Shown here: in pieces, positions 20,499 to 35,200 of the stretch
Numbering within the stretch: the first letter of the stretch is position 1
How the letters are laid out: each line of letters begins with the position of its first letter
NCBI GenBank assembly: GCA_013398015.1
Contig: VZRR01003435.1
Coordinates: 124,001 to 188,000 of the forward strand
Reading direction: 5' to 3'
Origin: Oreocharis arfaki
Lineage: Eukaryota; Chordata; Aves; Passeriformes; Paramythiidae
Length of the DNA stretch: 64,000 nt
Notes under the pieces: model-generated
What the model was told of the DNA's origin: nothing
What the model saw: only the letters and a program-made list of their open reading frames with translations
Database searches by the model: none
Translations under genes and position numbers: made by a program

Positions 20499-23400
20499 AA
20501 AATATTTGTATTTGCATATATTAGTGTTCATCAACCTTGAGAACAGTGACTTTGCTTCTTAGTGTTAAAATCTCAAGATAACAGGGCATGCCTCTGCACC
20601 AAGGAACTAGGTGAGAGCAATCAGCATTTGTGTCTCCCATAACAGTTGGCAAGGACAACATGAGCAGGAAGTCTCCATGTTTAAACACCAGATCACGAAT
20701 AGGCAGTCAATATGACCATGTGAAAGGTCACTCGGTATTGGAATCCTCAGACTTCATCATTGTCTAGAAAACTAACCCAAGTCCGGCTGAAGTTTAAGGG
20801 AAAACCGTACCTATTAAAAGCAAAACAAGACACGCTGTTCTACCCAGCCCCACCCACCCCTTTCTCTGATCTTAACAGACAACATTTTAAATCTTCAAGA
20901 CTTCCAAACAACAAGGTTTCAAGCAAGTCAAGGTCAGGAAACAGTAATTTCCTCATTAACAATGCCAGCCATGAGGATGCTTTTCCTCTTCTGCATGATC
21001 AGTGTGCTGTGACTTGACTCAGTGTGCTTGCTGAGGGCCTCTCTCCACTGCAGCTATTTCCTACAACCTCATGTGGAAACAGCATGTGGTGCCTACTTCT
21101 ACAGTTCTTTGGTCTCTTTTGCATTCGAACACAGAGTGAGTGCCAGCCACTTATAGTGTCATTTTCCCTATCAGCTAACCTAAAATGCTAATATTCTGCA
21201 ATATGAAGGGCGTGCATTTTGAGATGTAAGCTTATGCTGCCTGAACTCATGAAAGCGATACTTAAGCTATATACTTAATTGCTTAAATAAAATGTTTTAT
21301 TACTGACTTTGATATAGCCTGAAAATATACAAGAATTTTTGCTCTGTTGAATTGTGGGTTTTATGCCATATACAGTTTTCTGTTCTACGCAATAAGTAAG
21401 TAGATCCTATTATTTTATTTACATTTAGCCAGATGGTAAAATGGATTTACCAGTTACAAACTACTTGCAGAAATCAGAGTAACCCATATTATTTGAAAAA
21501 GGCTAGTAATCTTTATCCAATAATCAGAGATGGTGTTTGCTTGTTAAAATCCATTTTAATCTCTGAGCCGCTGAATTCATGGAAGCTGCTCTACTTTTTC
21601 ACCTAAGAAACGCAGTCTTTCTAGTTTGGTTTATGTATGTTTTTCTAAGTTTGTCTGACCAACACACAGGCACTACACTCTATCAGTCTTCCTGCTGTCT
21701 AAGGCTGTCTGCAAAGTGAAGCAAGGAGAAATAAGGGAAAATTAATTCTTCTAGTTTGGTGTCCATTTGCCCTCTACTAAATTATAAAAATCAGTAGTCT
21801 ATTAAATTATCAGTCTATTATTAGCAAAATTATACTTCACTATTTTTTTCTGATTTTTTTTGTTTCCTTTATTGCACTGTAAATTGCTAAACAGAGATGT
21901 ATAGAAGCTGTTTCCCATCCAAATTTCACAGTTACTCACACTTCCTTCCTAGACTTAACATGCCACTTGTTAAATATAGTCTGTTCACAGCATCCTCCTA
22001 TTGCATGCATTCAATTTCTACTCTCTTGCTCCTAGAAAGCCAATCCTACATGGGGTTAAAAGCATCATTGCTTTTTAAAATATCTTTAAAACCAGACACA
22101 AATATTTTTCAATGTGCCCATTTTTTTCAGTCTGTTGTCTCTAATTTCCCTGTCATTAAGAGTAATTTGATTATCCAGCCTCATAGTTTTACTGGTAGAT
22201 GATCTGAACCAGTAAAATATTTTACTTTTGGAATTGATAGTATGTTTCATTCAGTACTGGTTACACAGAAGAAACTCTTAATTCTTATCACACGCTTGTA
22301 GTTGATGGAATTTCTCTAGTCCTTTCCATAGACTAGATGAAAATTTCAAGCACACAAGAAGATAATTTGGATCACTTCTGCCATGTTGTACAACCTCAGC
22401 TAAAAGTAAATAGCTAAAAATTCTTTGAAAATTTTGCTTCTGTGTTCCCAAGCATAGCACATGCAGAATTGTTTTCTGTTTCCTCTCCCGAAAGAGTACT
22501 TTGGCTGCATTCCATCCTTCAGAAAATCAGCTCACTCGGACATGTTTAGTTGCCCTTATTCTGTGCTGCCCTAAGATGACAAAAAACGGAGTGAAGGTAG
22601 ACCGAGTTGGGCTTCTCTCAGGAAAGTGGTGCCTTTTTATTTCCTTTTTTGCATATACAGTATACGCAAAATGCAGACAACAGTATAAATTAGAAAGTAA
22701 TCACACCACATGCCATATTTCCTCCTCAGGAGGAGTCTTACCAGTGCTCATACAAATCAATACACTGATCCTACTGCACACAAAATGTGTTTCCTCTTTG
22801 TTAGACCCAGACAGCAATTCTGACAGTGTCAGGGTGGGTGTTCAGAGACTTCTGTCTGCCAAAGCTGCACCTTCTGCTCCGTTTCACCCCAAGGGTAAGT
22901 AGGACATTACATTCAGTCCACACACACAATAATAACAACAGTATGATTCAAAATACATTGAAACATTTGAAATGGTTCAGTCACGAATGTCAGCAGAAGG
23001 CTGGATCTGCAAACTTGTTATAGCACACACTTGTGACAACATTGTTTAAATATAAATGAGAAACGTTACTTACAAATGTCACTAGAAATGGGTTCTGTTC
23101 TTCAACGGTTGACTCATCTTATGCAAATACATCACCTCCTTGAACCACAGTATGCCCATATCTATCCTTCTGCTTTTGTGATAGGATCACGCTAGTTATT
23201 TGACTGTAAGTGGCAATTAACAGTGAAGGTTTCCAAGTCTCTTCATAAGCATAGAAAGCTCTGAAACAGTCTGCAATAACGATTCACATTCTTTGTTCCT
23301 AGAGGGAAATAAAGGAGAAAGAGTTAAAGCAAAATTAATGGGAAAAGTATTTCCTTTAGAGAGTTACAAGTAGAAAATTTTTAAAAATAATCTGTTCATT

Positions 23401-23544
23401 GTGTAAACAAAAATAAAGTATTGTTGATGCCCTCAACAAAGTTTATGTTTGGCCTGGCTTAATTTGAGGGTATGTTTGTTATTTAAAGTTGGATTTTTTC
23501 ACTGTGAAAAGTATTTTCTCTCAAGGATGATTCTTCTACATTTT
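20499..23544. other. Noncoding stretch, no gene seen
   Basis: Unique AT-rich sequence. The longest open frame (22501-22902, 133 codons, plus strand) ends close to an AAGGGTAAGT string that resembles a splice donor. The peptide is unrecognised, and no acceptor-bounded exon could be defined. No repeats other than short homopolymers were seen. Confidence 0.5.
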
Positions 23545-23618
23545 AAAATACTACTGAATAGCCTAGGAAGCTTTCTTTGCCAAAATATTACTGAATAGCC
23601 TAGGAAGCTTTCTTTGCC
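23545..23618. repeat. 37-bp tandem duplication, two copies
   Basis: Copy one (23545-23581) and copy two (23582-23618) are 37 bp each and differ at a single position (C at 23551, T at 23588). Both contain CTGAATAGCCTAGGAAGC. The very low divergence suggests a recent replication-slippage or repair duplication. It may also be a polymorphism. Confidence 0.97.
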
Positions 23619-26600
23619 ACAGGAAATGTTCAACACTTGTAGGCAAAATGGGAAGAGGATGAGTTTTAGTTTTAAATTATGTTAAATCTAAAATACTGGT
23701 TTGTCCAGACTGATACGCATCAGAACAGTTTCTTCCTGACTGCAGCTACAACTAATGCTGAGAGGATGAAGAGATAAATTTGTGTATTTTCCCTGAGAGC
23801 AGGACTAATAAGAAGTAAGACTATATATAATGTATATATATCTTCATATGAAAATTGCATACACCTGTGAAATCACCTTCTATTTATTATTCACTTTCCA
23901 TCTATTATTTATCACCTTCTATGCAAATGTTGCAATGACTCTCTTTCCTTATATGAGTTTATATGTAACCTTTCAAAAATACTAGAGCATAAGGCATAGA
24001 ACCTAGGATTGTGGTTTAATTTTTTAAGCAGTTTTTTTATCTATGTATCCCTCATTTTCTACTGTGTTTATGACCAGTGGCATAAAAACATTACAATGAT
24101 CTCAGACACATTTCCAAGAAGAAGTGGAAAAGTACTTAAAATTCAGAGATTTTAACTTAATGATTTCTCTCATCTAACCTATATTTATGCACTTATATTA
24201 AGTCATTCATTTAACACATAAATATATGCACCTATGCCACAATATCCACTTATGGCATTTTTTATTTCCAACAGACAAAAAACTTGTTTCTTTGCATAAA
24301 CTTGAAATTATCATTGGAAAGAAAATCTGTCTCTGTACTAAATATTTTTTTGAACTGAATTAGAAATTCCCTGATGCATTCTCTCACCAATTAGGAACAA
24401 AGATGCATTTTTACAGATAATTCCAAAGAGTTTGCTTGGCTCAGATGTAAGTACTAAGCCGCAAAAAGCACTACACAATGCTTATGACATTTGACATAAA
24501 ATGTCTAGTAGTGGGATAAAATACAATTAACAGCATGGGTACCCTTCTGCATCTGAAAGCAGCTTAGTGCAGTGAAATATACCATGGATGTGTCATCCAA
24601 ATTAACTTGTGGAGAAAATGGGATGCAATTAAAACATATTCATAATTTCCAATTGAGTTTATAAGAGAAAGAAATAGCCTTTCTTACTTTTAAATAGAAG
24701 TGTTCTTTCTAATGTAAATCTTAATTTTTGGCAATATACATGCCTTCCTACTCTAACACTCATGTTTCACGGCTTCTCTATGATAGAAGACAGAAGCCAA
24801 AGTATATTTTTCTGTACTTAAACAGCATGCACAATAGGCATGTCAGCAAAACTTACAGGATAATGAAACAACGCTTTCTTTTAGCCATCTGTCTCTTCAC
24901 ATCACTTTCTTTAATTGTTACAATCTGGTTTCAGTGATTCATAAGAAACAATATCAGGTAACATTAATAACAGTATTTAATCAGATGGTTTAAGATCCAG
25001 TTTAGAGTTTGACTGCAATTAGTTTAAAACAATTGGAGATTTGCATGTGTCAGAGGAGGTTATTTGTTTTACTTTGCTTGACTGGCTGCTAAAGGAGAGG
25101 ATGATGTGCCTACCAAGCCCTGTTATTTACAACCTCTGCTTTTTCTTCCAACTTCTCCCTTTCCCAACCCCCCTCCCTGACTGTTACAGCCAATGGTAAT
25201 TTAGATAACATCTAAAGCCTTGCCTGACAAGGTAAATTCAAATTATGAAGCAATCCTTCTGCACAGGAAGACCTTGTTTGTTAGATTAGTTGTGGATTGG
25301 CTCTGTATGACAGCTTGTTTGCAAAAGGTGAGCTATCTGCATTTCCAATGCAAGCAAGCATCATTTAAGGAAAAAACAGAGATGTCATTTCTCTTATTTG
25401 TCACAGAGTTCATGTAATATTCCTTCTCAGTTTTCTTCATTGTTTACTTCTTAGAAAAATAGTAGCAACTGAGTACCTTCAAATGAGACACCTAATTTTG
25501 TTATGGATGAACATAGTGTTGTGACAAAACAGTGGCACAGCTGTCATAACAGCTGTCACACATTAATCATGACAGTGACAAATAGCATAATTACTTTATC
25601 TGGAATGTCTAGCATGCAACTCAGTGTGCACTACTGCAGCATAAGCATATCAAGCATGGTTTAATTAAAAGACATCAATATAGGTTAGTCAGACATGGTC
25701 TTGGAGACACTGATACAAAATGAAAATAAAATTATTTATCAGTCCCTTTTGAGGAACACTGAAAGACCAATTACTTATTCAACAAGGTAATTTGAATCTC
25801 TTTTCCTAATCAGTCCCCTTGATGCCAGTTCTGCATGGTGAATTGAGCTCCTGGCACTCATGTATTTCTGACCCAAAACCTCAGCTATGTACCATGTTCA
25901 ATGTTTCTTCCAAGATGGCTTAAATGTTCACATCTGTCCTACATCCTCTGACTGAACAAAATGTAGCAAAATAGCAAGCTTCATTGTATGCTGCTGTGTA
26001 AAACTTCTTTCCCACAGACTTCACAACAGAGATAGAAGAGTGAAGCTCGTGTCACAACGTGTGCATAGGGTTCTGCACTTACACCTGCCAAGGCTGAAGT
26101 ATTACGTAGCAAAAGCCCATTATAAGGACAGCTACCACTGAAAAACACAAACCCAGCTCAGGCTTAAATTTCAAACAAGCAAAAGCATTAAGAGGTGATT
26201 CTTTTTTTTCTTTCAAAACCCTGTCTGGTTCAATGTTTCTTTAATATCACTCCCTGGGCCCACATGTGTACACACGTTTGCAGCTGTTTTGTTCAGCCTT
26301 TCCTGAAGATAAAATACACACACAAAATCCTGTTGCCAAGGTTCATTTTGCACAGCAAATTCCACTGGTAATTACCAACTCATAGTATTTTTACTTTTTG
26401 GTCCAGATTTGTTAAGCTCTGCATCTCATTGAATTCACTTATTGAATTTCTAGGGGCAGTTCATGAATTGTACTGAAGCTGACTCAATGAAATATTAATG
26501 AATCAATTTCCATAGACATGGATTCATTATCTCAGTGGATGGCATCAGAAAACACAGTACTGCAGGCAGTATCCTTCCACCTGCCTGCCAGAGGATTTCA

Positions 26601-29600
26601 TTTTATTATTCAATATTTAAAGCCCACACTCAGTCTTGATAAGTTTACACTGGGAGGTTTTCAATCTCTTGCTCTAAGACAAAATTAAGAGGGAAACATT
26701 GTAATATTACTTAGATGAACCTCAGTAATCCATTAAATGTGATTTCCTATTAAGCAGAAAAGCAAGATTTTCAGTGATTTGTTCTGGAACACAGGAAGCA
26801 AAGTTTTTTAAAACACAAGAAATTCATTAAAAATATGAAAGCTTTTTTTTCCTTTCTTCAATAAGAGGTATAACAGGAAAAATGGCAAAATTATTTAGTA
26901 ACTGGCTTCTGGGATTAGAAAATTTACATCAATGAATCCAGGATTTAATAACTGGATTTAAGATTTCTATGCTTCTGTAGGGAAGCTATATGGAGCTGTA
27001 GTCTCCAGAAACGCATCTTGAAATTATTTCAACCATATAGGTTTCTAAGGCACCCCACAGGTGGCCTGGAATGGCTTCCATAATTACTCATCTGTTCTTT
27101 AATAATCACATATCAACCAAGATGGACTGCTTGCACCTGAGTCTTTCACATGCTTCAGGTGTGTAACCAAGATCGTTGTACTGACTTCCTCTAGGTTAAC
27201 CATGGAGGAAAGACAAATGGCATGTCTCCTTTGGTATCCTGGATTTGGTGGTTCTGCACATGAGGTTCTGCCAGGATCATAAAGCAGAAATCATACTGTC
27301 AAGGTAAACAGCTTTCTTTACGTTTGTTTTCAGTGTAGTTAAGCTTTGAACTTCCACCTGAATTCTCTCCACAGCCATCTTTTTAGGGGGTTTTTTGGCA
27401 TAAGCAACTGCAAGCTAGAATATGAAATTCCAAAATCCTTCCTCACTTACCTAAGACAGCTAACAATGAGGTCTTCCTTCTTCCTCTATTTGTGTTCATC
27501 AGATACCTAGCAGAAGTACTCTCTTCCCCTAACAAAAGGAACCAGCAGGGTTTTGGTGTGAAAATTAGCAACTGCCAATTGTATTCATCTCTTTGACTAA
27601 GAGGTTTATTATTTATCTTCCCTGTTGCACTGCCCATGTGGCAGCACTGATATTGAGCAGCTGGACAGATTGCACCCTGGAGCCACATCTGCAGCTATAT
27701 AGATCAACACCACTTTCATTGCCTCAATGCTGGAGAAGTTTATCTCCTGTCAGTTAGATTTACTACCTACTTCATGAATTGTTAAGGGTTTTCCCTTCCC
27801 CTCCTCCAATTTGATTTTGAAAGCATGTTACTGTAATCTGATTGTTAACAGCTGATTAGTTAAATATTTGAGCTTTTTTTTTTTTTTTTCCTAATTAATA
27901 GGGATTTCCAGTTGGGTTTGCAAAGATTAATGTGGAATGGTGACGAGAATAAACAGCGATTGCTCAGTGGAACTGGGAAATAATTGTAAAAGACTGCAAA
28001 ATACAGACTAGTAAAAATTACACAAATATGTGAATGCATCATGGCTCGTAACTGTTTCAGTCATTTCTTAGCATTTGAACCCACTCATGAGTAATTACTC
28101 ACATTAGGCTTTCTTCCCTAAGAAAGTTGAGTACTAAAGTGTTTGTTTTCCATAAAGAATAACAAAAAAATGCATTCTGATGCCAACAGCAATCATATCC
28201 TAGGGATATTCTGTATGTTTTTCTAACAGTTTATTAAAGGAGCTACAAACTTTATCATGCACCCATGAACCTACACAGTAATATCAAGTTTTTTTATCCA
28301 GATAGCTGTCATAGTAGCAAGGCAGATCCAAGAAACCACTGGGCTAGTTTTTGGGGCTATTAATGGCTGAAAGATATTTTCTTTTTCTCCTCTAAGTGTT
28401 GTAGGACCTGCCAACTCAGATCCAGCAACATGCAAAAGGCAGGACATTGAACTGTCTTACCCCAGCATGTATGCAGTCAACTTGTCATTGGAACATGGCT
28501 TTCACCCTTTTTCTCATTGGCGTCAATGATCTGCAATTGTATGAAAGCAGAACTCTTCTTGTTTTTTCCATTTCACTCCTTACAAGATGAAAAAAAGTTA
28601 CTTTCCCACTTTGGAGGACTATAAAATAATATATTTGAAAATCAAACATTCTCAATTTATTTGAGTTCAACTCAAGAGGTAAAACTAGTGTTTCTACATA
28701 TACCAGTTGAGATCAGTTTTCATATCTCTTTACAGACCAGAGATGTTTTGTGTAATTGTTATGTTTGCTATGTAAATCTCCAAAAGAATTTTCTGTCAAG
28801 TGGTATCTCATCAATTGTTGATTGTGTTTGTACCAAGTTAACAGCACACATACTGGATTCCTGCAGCTTCCTTCTCCAATTAATAGCTTTGTGAACCTAA
28901 AACTGGAAATCATGGGTCCTGTATCCCACCATTTAAGATAGCTATGTAATGACAGAGTTCATTGACACTCCTTGCATTTCCCTGAGACCAGATCTCCACT
29001 GCTGCATGACCTGTATTAGCCCAAAGGAGAGCTCCAGGCAAAACCTGAATATCTGTACACAGTACAAAAGAGTGCTGCAACGGATTCAGAGAACAGAACC
29101 ATTTTTAAAAGGAATGAAAAGGATCAGAGTATAATTTGATGTGTAGTGAACATATCCAAAACTTTATTCCCCTTGGTATAGGCTTATATGAAAAGTGCTG
29201 GGCAGAAGTCCACCAGTAATAGTGTTACCAAAACACAGCTTAGAAGGAAGATGGGTAGAAGAAAGAAGTCAAACACTCTGCATGCTTAAATGATAAACTA
29301 ACTAATGATGTGGGAAGTTCCTTCTTTCCTTCCCCATAATTTCTAAATATTAAAAAGAACTCAGTTTCATCAGTTCTTTGGAAAAGATACTCATATTTCA
29401 AATGACCATTTGCAGCAAGTTAAGGCTTGAGGGTTTGTTCTTCATGTTTGTAACTGCAGTTCTAACTGAATTTTTTATCTAAGTCAACAACTGAGTCACT
29501 AAACCAAAATTCAACAATATTTTATGACAAAAAAATAGACGTTGTCCTAGTTTAAACATTTTTGTGTTCAGTGATATCTTGTTTTTCATCATGGCTGGTT

Positions 29601-31106
29601 AAGATTTCATTCTGGCTATCTGGAGTATATATTTCCAATGTTTAATTGAGATCTGTGCATTTCCAAATTAAAGCAGCACTGTGGTTTTTATACTATAGCA
29701 TCCAGCCAAGTCTTGTGCATAAAAATATAGCATGAAATAACCAAGAATAGATTCATTCACCTAAATCAGTTCAGTGCAGGGAATGTTGCTAATGAAGTAG
29801 GTATCAGGTTACCTAGACACCTTAGAAAAAGGTTAGCACATTCTTTTAAGTATCCCATCAATCTTTACGAATTACAGTCGTGTTCTGTGTAAAATGACTG
29901 ATTTTAATTCATACGATATTCATGAATATGTCAAAGGTAAACCCAGAGAGATATCTAGATAAGAAGAAAACCTTACACGTGACCTGTTCTCATTCCTTCC
30001 ACGGAGATGATAATTTTAATGCCACAGTGCACACGTATGCTTTTGTCACACTTCACACTGCACAGAAGGACTGGGCAACAACAGGCTGTTGAAACAGTCA
30101 CCTTTTTAACAAGCTTTAGTTAGATTCACCAGCCCTTATATTTGGCAGATTGTGGCCATATGGATCTACAGACGTGATTTCCTGTTCAGCCTTCATGTCA
30201 TCATGTACATTGTAGGGCGACATGACAGATCTAAGCCATGTGCAGGACTCCATATTCCTCACTGAGATTTCTACCACCTAGTCTGGCCTGCAAGAGTGAC
30301 AGAAAAAAATTCTTCAACTTTTTATAGCAACAGTACATTTAGGCTTTCTTTGGACATGAAGTGTTCTGAGAAATTGAGAAGCAACCTTTAAGCAGATACT
30401 CTCCAGCAGCTTGTCCTCATGTCTAGCTATGTTTCCTCTCTGAGCACGTAGTGGTCAGTCTACATGAACTTGCAATCTTTTCTAAATATGTCAGCGAAGA
30501 TGAACAAGAAAATACTGGGTTTTTCTGTGTATGCAGATCTACACTAGAAATATTAACAATGTCCATCTGCAGCAAAGTATATTTTTTGTTAGAGTTACGA
30601 GTTATCTTTTGGAAATGAAGGTAGAAGAAAAGAAAAGGACAGCAACAACACTGATGTTGTTGTGATGTGGTAACAAAGTTTCTCTAAAGAGAATATTCAT
30701 CTGGGTCGGCATAAATAGTCTCCATTGTCTGAGTAGCTTAATTATTACAGACTGACGAGTATTTTAAAAAGCAGGCCTGTTTATTTTGCCTCACAGGAAT
30801 ATGGATCATAATTTGAATGTCTCAGGGTAAAGGAAGATAAATTCTTGAGAGATGTGTTGTGATCTATGTTTTCATATCTTTTCGTTAGAGCTATCAAATA
30901 CAGGCCTAGTTAAATTATTAGATTTTAGGAAAATTCTTCATAAGTGCGTTAAAAGTGCATTTATATTTTTTTAGGTTAATTCTGCAAAAGCTCTACCGAA
31001 AGCAAAAACTCAGTTTTGGAAATGTTCACATATGTCTAATCAATAACTCATAGACAATTATATGAGAGATAAGTATGTACTGGCTAGAGACATCTGGCAT
31101 GGCTTA
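23619..31106. other. Long noncoding stretch, no gene seen
   Basis: About 7.5 kb of unique AT-rich sequence without recognisable transposon tails or exons. A T run occupies 27874-27889. Near 25532-25561 two CAGCTG E-boxes sit 11 bp apart within an imperfect inverted repeat. The scarcity of recognisable repeats over this distance is notable, but conservation cannot be judged from one sequence. Confidence 0.5.
27874..27889. repeat. Poly(T) run, 16 bases
   Basis: Sixteen consecutive T bounded by GAGC and CCTAATTAATAG. No retroelement body was recognised on either side. Confidence 0.9.
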
Positions 31107-31161
31107 TTTTTGGGTGGGTCTTGTTGTGGTTTTGGGTTTGTTTGTGGGTTTGTTTTTGTTT
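31107..31161 (+). repeat. G/T-rich low-complexity run
   Basis: The plus strand is almost entirely G and T, with four GGG runs (for example GGGTGGGTC and TTTGTGGGTTTG). Spacing between the runs reaches about 15 bases, so quadruplex formation would need long loops and is doubtful. Confidence 0.6.
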
Positions 31162-32218
31162 CATAAATTATTGTCTAGGTATAGGGCAACATAAATACTC
31201 CCTTATGGTTCCAGACCCAAGCAAGTGTGAGTTCCTCCACAATACAGATCTCTCTCTCCATCACTTTTAGTTTTGCTAGCTCAGAGATTTCTGCTTTTTT
31301 GGGGGGCTGCAATCGTGCCCAGAGAGTCATCATCAAAAGAAGCAACAAGCACTCTGAGTATGAAGTTGGATACAAAATACAGGCCTGAGGCTTTTAGGTC
31401 CTTTGAAAAATTAGACTATTATATTCTATTTTGTAATTTCATCTTGGTGAACACATGAATGCATCACTAATGCACCACGAACAAAAAGCAAAATTATGTT
31501 ATGATTAGTCACTGTTGTAGAGGAAGAGGAGATACGTAAGTTTTAAACTTTGGGCAGTTTTCAGACCACCACGTCCTATTTATATTTCTATTCCACACAA
31601 AATGGAGGTGTCACGACAAGATTCTGAATGCTCTCTTTGTTCTACTATGAGAGATATAAGCACACTTAATATTTGTGGATAACAATCAAACATTCTCTGG
31701 CTTAATGCCTAAGTACATGGTTTAAATGGGTACACTTGTATGACATTATAACACATGTTCTTTCCCATATTGCTATATAATTGTTATTATAAACCATATT
31801 TAATACTAATGCAATCATAATAATAATCCAATGATTCACTAACAGTAGTGTCCTTAGCATAATAATGATTTTACCGTTCAGTACCAAGTCTCCTAGTACA
31901 AGGACATAAAATTCCAGCAAAATAGAATGAGAACTTTCCAGCTGAACAGATCACTGACCTCTTTATTATGTCTCAGCAGCAAAAAGAAATATTAAGTAAA
32001 ATTTACTTCGATTAAGTAAAATTTACTTTAGTTTAGGAAAGAAAAATGTTGTTTGACTTTGTAGAATAAGATTATGCCAAGAAGTTAAGCTGTCCATGAC
32101 TACCCTGGGAAGCAGTTTTGCTGAGCTTATGCTTTGTAAGATCTATCCCATAGAAAAGCCAATTATGTTTTTTTCTAGAGAATTATTTAGCCTCCAAACA
32201 CGTTGACTAGTCAAAAAA
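31162..32218. other. Noncoding stretch with one short tandem duplication
   Basis: Unique AT-rich DNA. At 31991-32030 a 20-bp unit (ATTAAGTAAAATTTACTT plus two bases) is repeated twice in tandem. Each unit holds the symmetrical AGTAAAATTTACT. No gene features were recognised. Confidence 0.55.
31991..32030. repeat. 20-bp tandem duplication
   Basis: Units 31991-32010 and 32011-32030 differ only in the last two bases. Each contains a 13-bp inverted repeat, AGTAAA-A-TTTACT. Confidence 0.9.
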
Positions 32219-32233
32219 TATATATATATATAT
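32219..32233. repeat. Short TA microsatellite
   Basis: About seven TA units, following a run of A at the end of TCAAAAAATA. Confidence 0.9.
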
Positions 32234-35200
32234 CAGAAGAGATCAGATCCCATCTACACACATAATGTGTAGGTCCACACAAACCTTTAATATTATGTTG
32301 TTTTACAATTTATCCTGAAACTTTTGCTGCTTTCTATTTCTCTTTAAAAATACAAGCATCTGTAGTACTCTTAAAATAATTACTATAGTAAAAAAAGTTC
32401 CCTTAAGTCTCTCTAATTAAAACTGTGTCAGTGTTTACCTGATACTTACACTGTTCTGAGAAGGCACTATCCTACTGAAGTGATAATTCATTCAACAGAA
32501 GCAGAAGATTTAAATTGGACAAGCTGGGCTAAAATTTTCAAGCACCACGCGCCCCTGAAACAAATCTCTAAATTGTGGATGTAATGACAAAAGCTAGCTA
32601 GATACCTGTATCCACATTAGAGAAAGGAGAGAGTGAATGAAGCAAAATGGAGAACACCTCTGGAAGAGCTGATAAATTGGAATTATGTGGCTTGGCATTC
32701 TTGGTATGTAAAGTAAAAAGTCAGCCAAGGTCCAAAGCCAACTGAGAAGCAAACATGCATTCTGCATAGTGTTACAAGAGAGTTTTGGAAAGCCAAACAC
32801 ATAGAGAGGGAAGTTTGTTTATAGCTAAAATAACCATAACAGATGTCTATAAAAGAGCTGCTTGTATGAGCCACCGGTGCTAGAATACAGCTTGCCTTGC
32901 TTGGAAAAACATTTAAGTGGCATTTCCCACAGGGTTAAGAAATTTTATACCTTCTCTGAAGATGGAACATAAGATCTACAACTGAGAAAGCTCTAGTTGT
33001 TATCAATCATGCCGACACCATCCCATGGATGAATTTCTCTCCTCAATGTGCAGGGCTAAGAAGAGAGTTCTCAGCCCATGCCTGAGTGGCTTGGAAGGTT
33101 GACCACTGCCTCAGATGAAAACATGGCTAGAACGTGCATTTTATGAACCTTCATATTAACTACCACAACTTCTTTTCCTTCATTTCTCTCCACAACCCTG
33201 AGGCTGTTAAACAACAGCTTATAAAAATACCAAGCTATTTATATCAATACTTATTCCCTGTGAATCTGGTAAATTATGTTGAAGGGGTTTAACTTGTATG
33301 AAAAGTAAATGAAACACTAGAAACAACCAGAGGTTGGATGGACCAACTTCTTTAAACTTGATCCCAGGGTTTCAAAGTATCTAAGACAGAAAGTAACCTT
33401 TACAACACTAAAAATGACTCAGGAGTTTTCAGGCAAATACCGCATACTAACTTTAGTCTGTCAAAGAAACTCTGAAGAATGAAACAGGTCCATTTCTTTG
33501 GAGATCTGCTATGATCTATGTGTTAATAAAAATTGTGCAACTTCTGCCCCTACTAGCCGAAAAGGATAAGGAATCCACACAGCCCTCTTTTGTATGTACT
33601 GCACAAGATAACTGAACAAGAAGAAATAACCAGGACATCTATCACATACATCTTTAAATGAATTAATGAAAAGTTTGTGCTGGGCAGCGCTTAATATCCA
33701 TTAGTGATTATGCATTATTTTTCAGGACTAATATCTAGTACATTAAAGAAAGAAATTGAAAACAATATGATGGAACCATGAATTCAAAAAAGCCTTGCCA
33801 ACCTGTTACAAACCCTTGGAACAAAAGAACCTCTTATGGGGAAAAAAAAAAAACAACAGGATTGAAAAGAAAAAAATAACTGGGAAAAGAAATTGAAAAG
33901 GAAAGGAAATTACTACATGTTACTATAACTGGGACAGATTGTATCAGAGGATTATTAGAATTTGGAGGAAAACATTATTATTTTCTAAATTGAATTGGAT
34001 TATTTATTACAGTTCTAAGAAGTATTGAACACAAGGAAGATTCCAAGCAAATATTAGATTAGACTGGGAAATAATATAAATGAAAGAAGTGGCTCTGAGA
34101 TAAATCTCTATACAAACATTACAAATATTAAATTCTCCTTCATGTAGCTCTGATCTGATAAGGATAGCTTTACATTCTCTAAATACCTAGTCCTGTAGTT
34201 CTAGTCGCTACCCATGTAGAAAAACTATTAGCCACTCTCTGATTGCAGGAAATTCCAAGTCCAGCAGAGGTACTACAGAGAAGGGATATTTTTCAGTCCT
34301 AGTCAGGTCCCATCTCACACTTCATTCATACTTAGCAGGCCTCCTGTGTGAACAGATTCTCTATATTCAAAAGATGATAAAATGGCATGGAATGGTACCT
34401 CCTTTCTAACATTATTCGTTTTCCTAGTAGAGACATCACTTTTCCAAAGCTGAGAAATTGAAACTGTGGAAATGCTGAGTTTCATTGTCTGCTGTCGAGG
34501 TCAAACAGTATTTCTTTAGATATTTTCTTTCTTTAATGCTTTCTTAACAAGAACACAGAAGAAATTTATAGTAAATGTTAGAACTGCACACTCATGGTGA
34601 TCACTAAATGCATGTCTGCATATGAAAGATCATAGTCAGGTGTGAATGTGATTTCAAAGACATATAATGCACAGTTTGCATCCGGCTTTTGTTACTCGTG
34701 TTTGGCTGAAGAGCAGTCCAGGATTACCCTACTTACTCTTGCTGGACACTTGACATACATATTAGGAATCAGGGAATTTGAAGTTTGAATAAATCCTCTG
34801 AATTGATGGCAATAATTAGTAGAGGAATGCTTTCCTTTTCTGGATTTTGGATCATATATCAACTAATTAATCAAGTAATTTATAAGTATTTGGAGTTTGT
34901 CTTGTCTGATGAGAGCATTTTTTCTTATAAACTGTATTTGTATTTCTATCACTCTTACACCACAAACGTGTTTTGCTGTTCAACACAGGCCTTTTAATCA
35001 ACTATTAGGTTAAAATTATCGTAACCAGAGACAACATCTTGACGAGAATGACACCATGTGCCAGTTAATAATAAAGAATCCATGCTACTTCTGACTACAT
35101 TTTGGGACACCACCCCAAGAGTGTGATGACACAAGCAGCAAAGCCAGAACTGTACACAATGAAACCAGACAGAGATGCATTAACTATTTTCCCCTCTTTA

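Noticed and set aside
22501..22910. 133-codon frame ending at a donor-like AAGGGTAAGT
   Set aside because: The peptide is unrecognised and contains no domain; no acceptor-bounded exon can be defined; frames of this size occur by chance in 64 kb.
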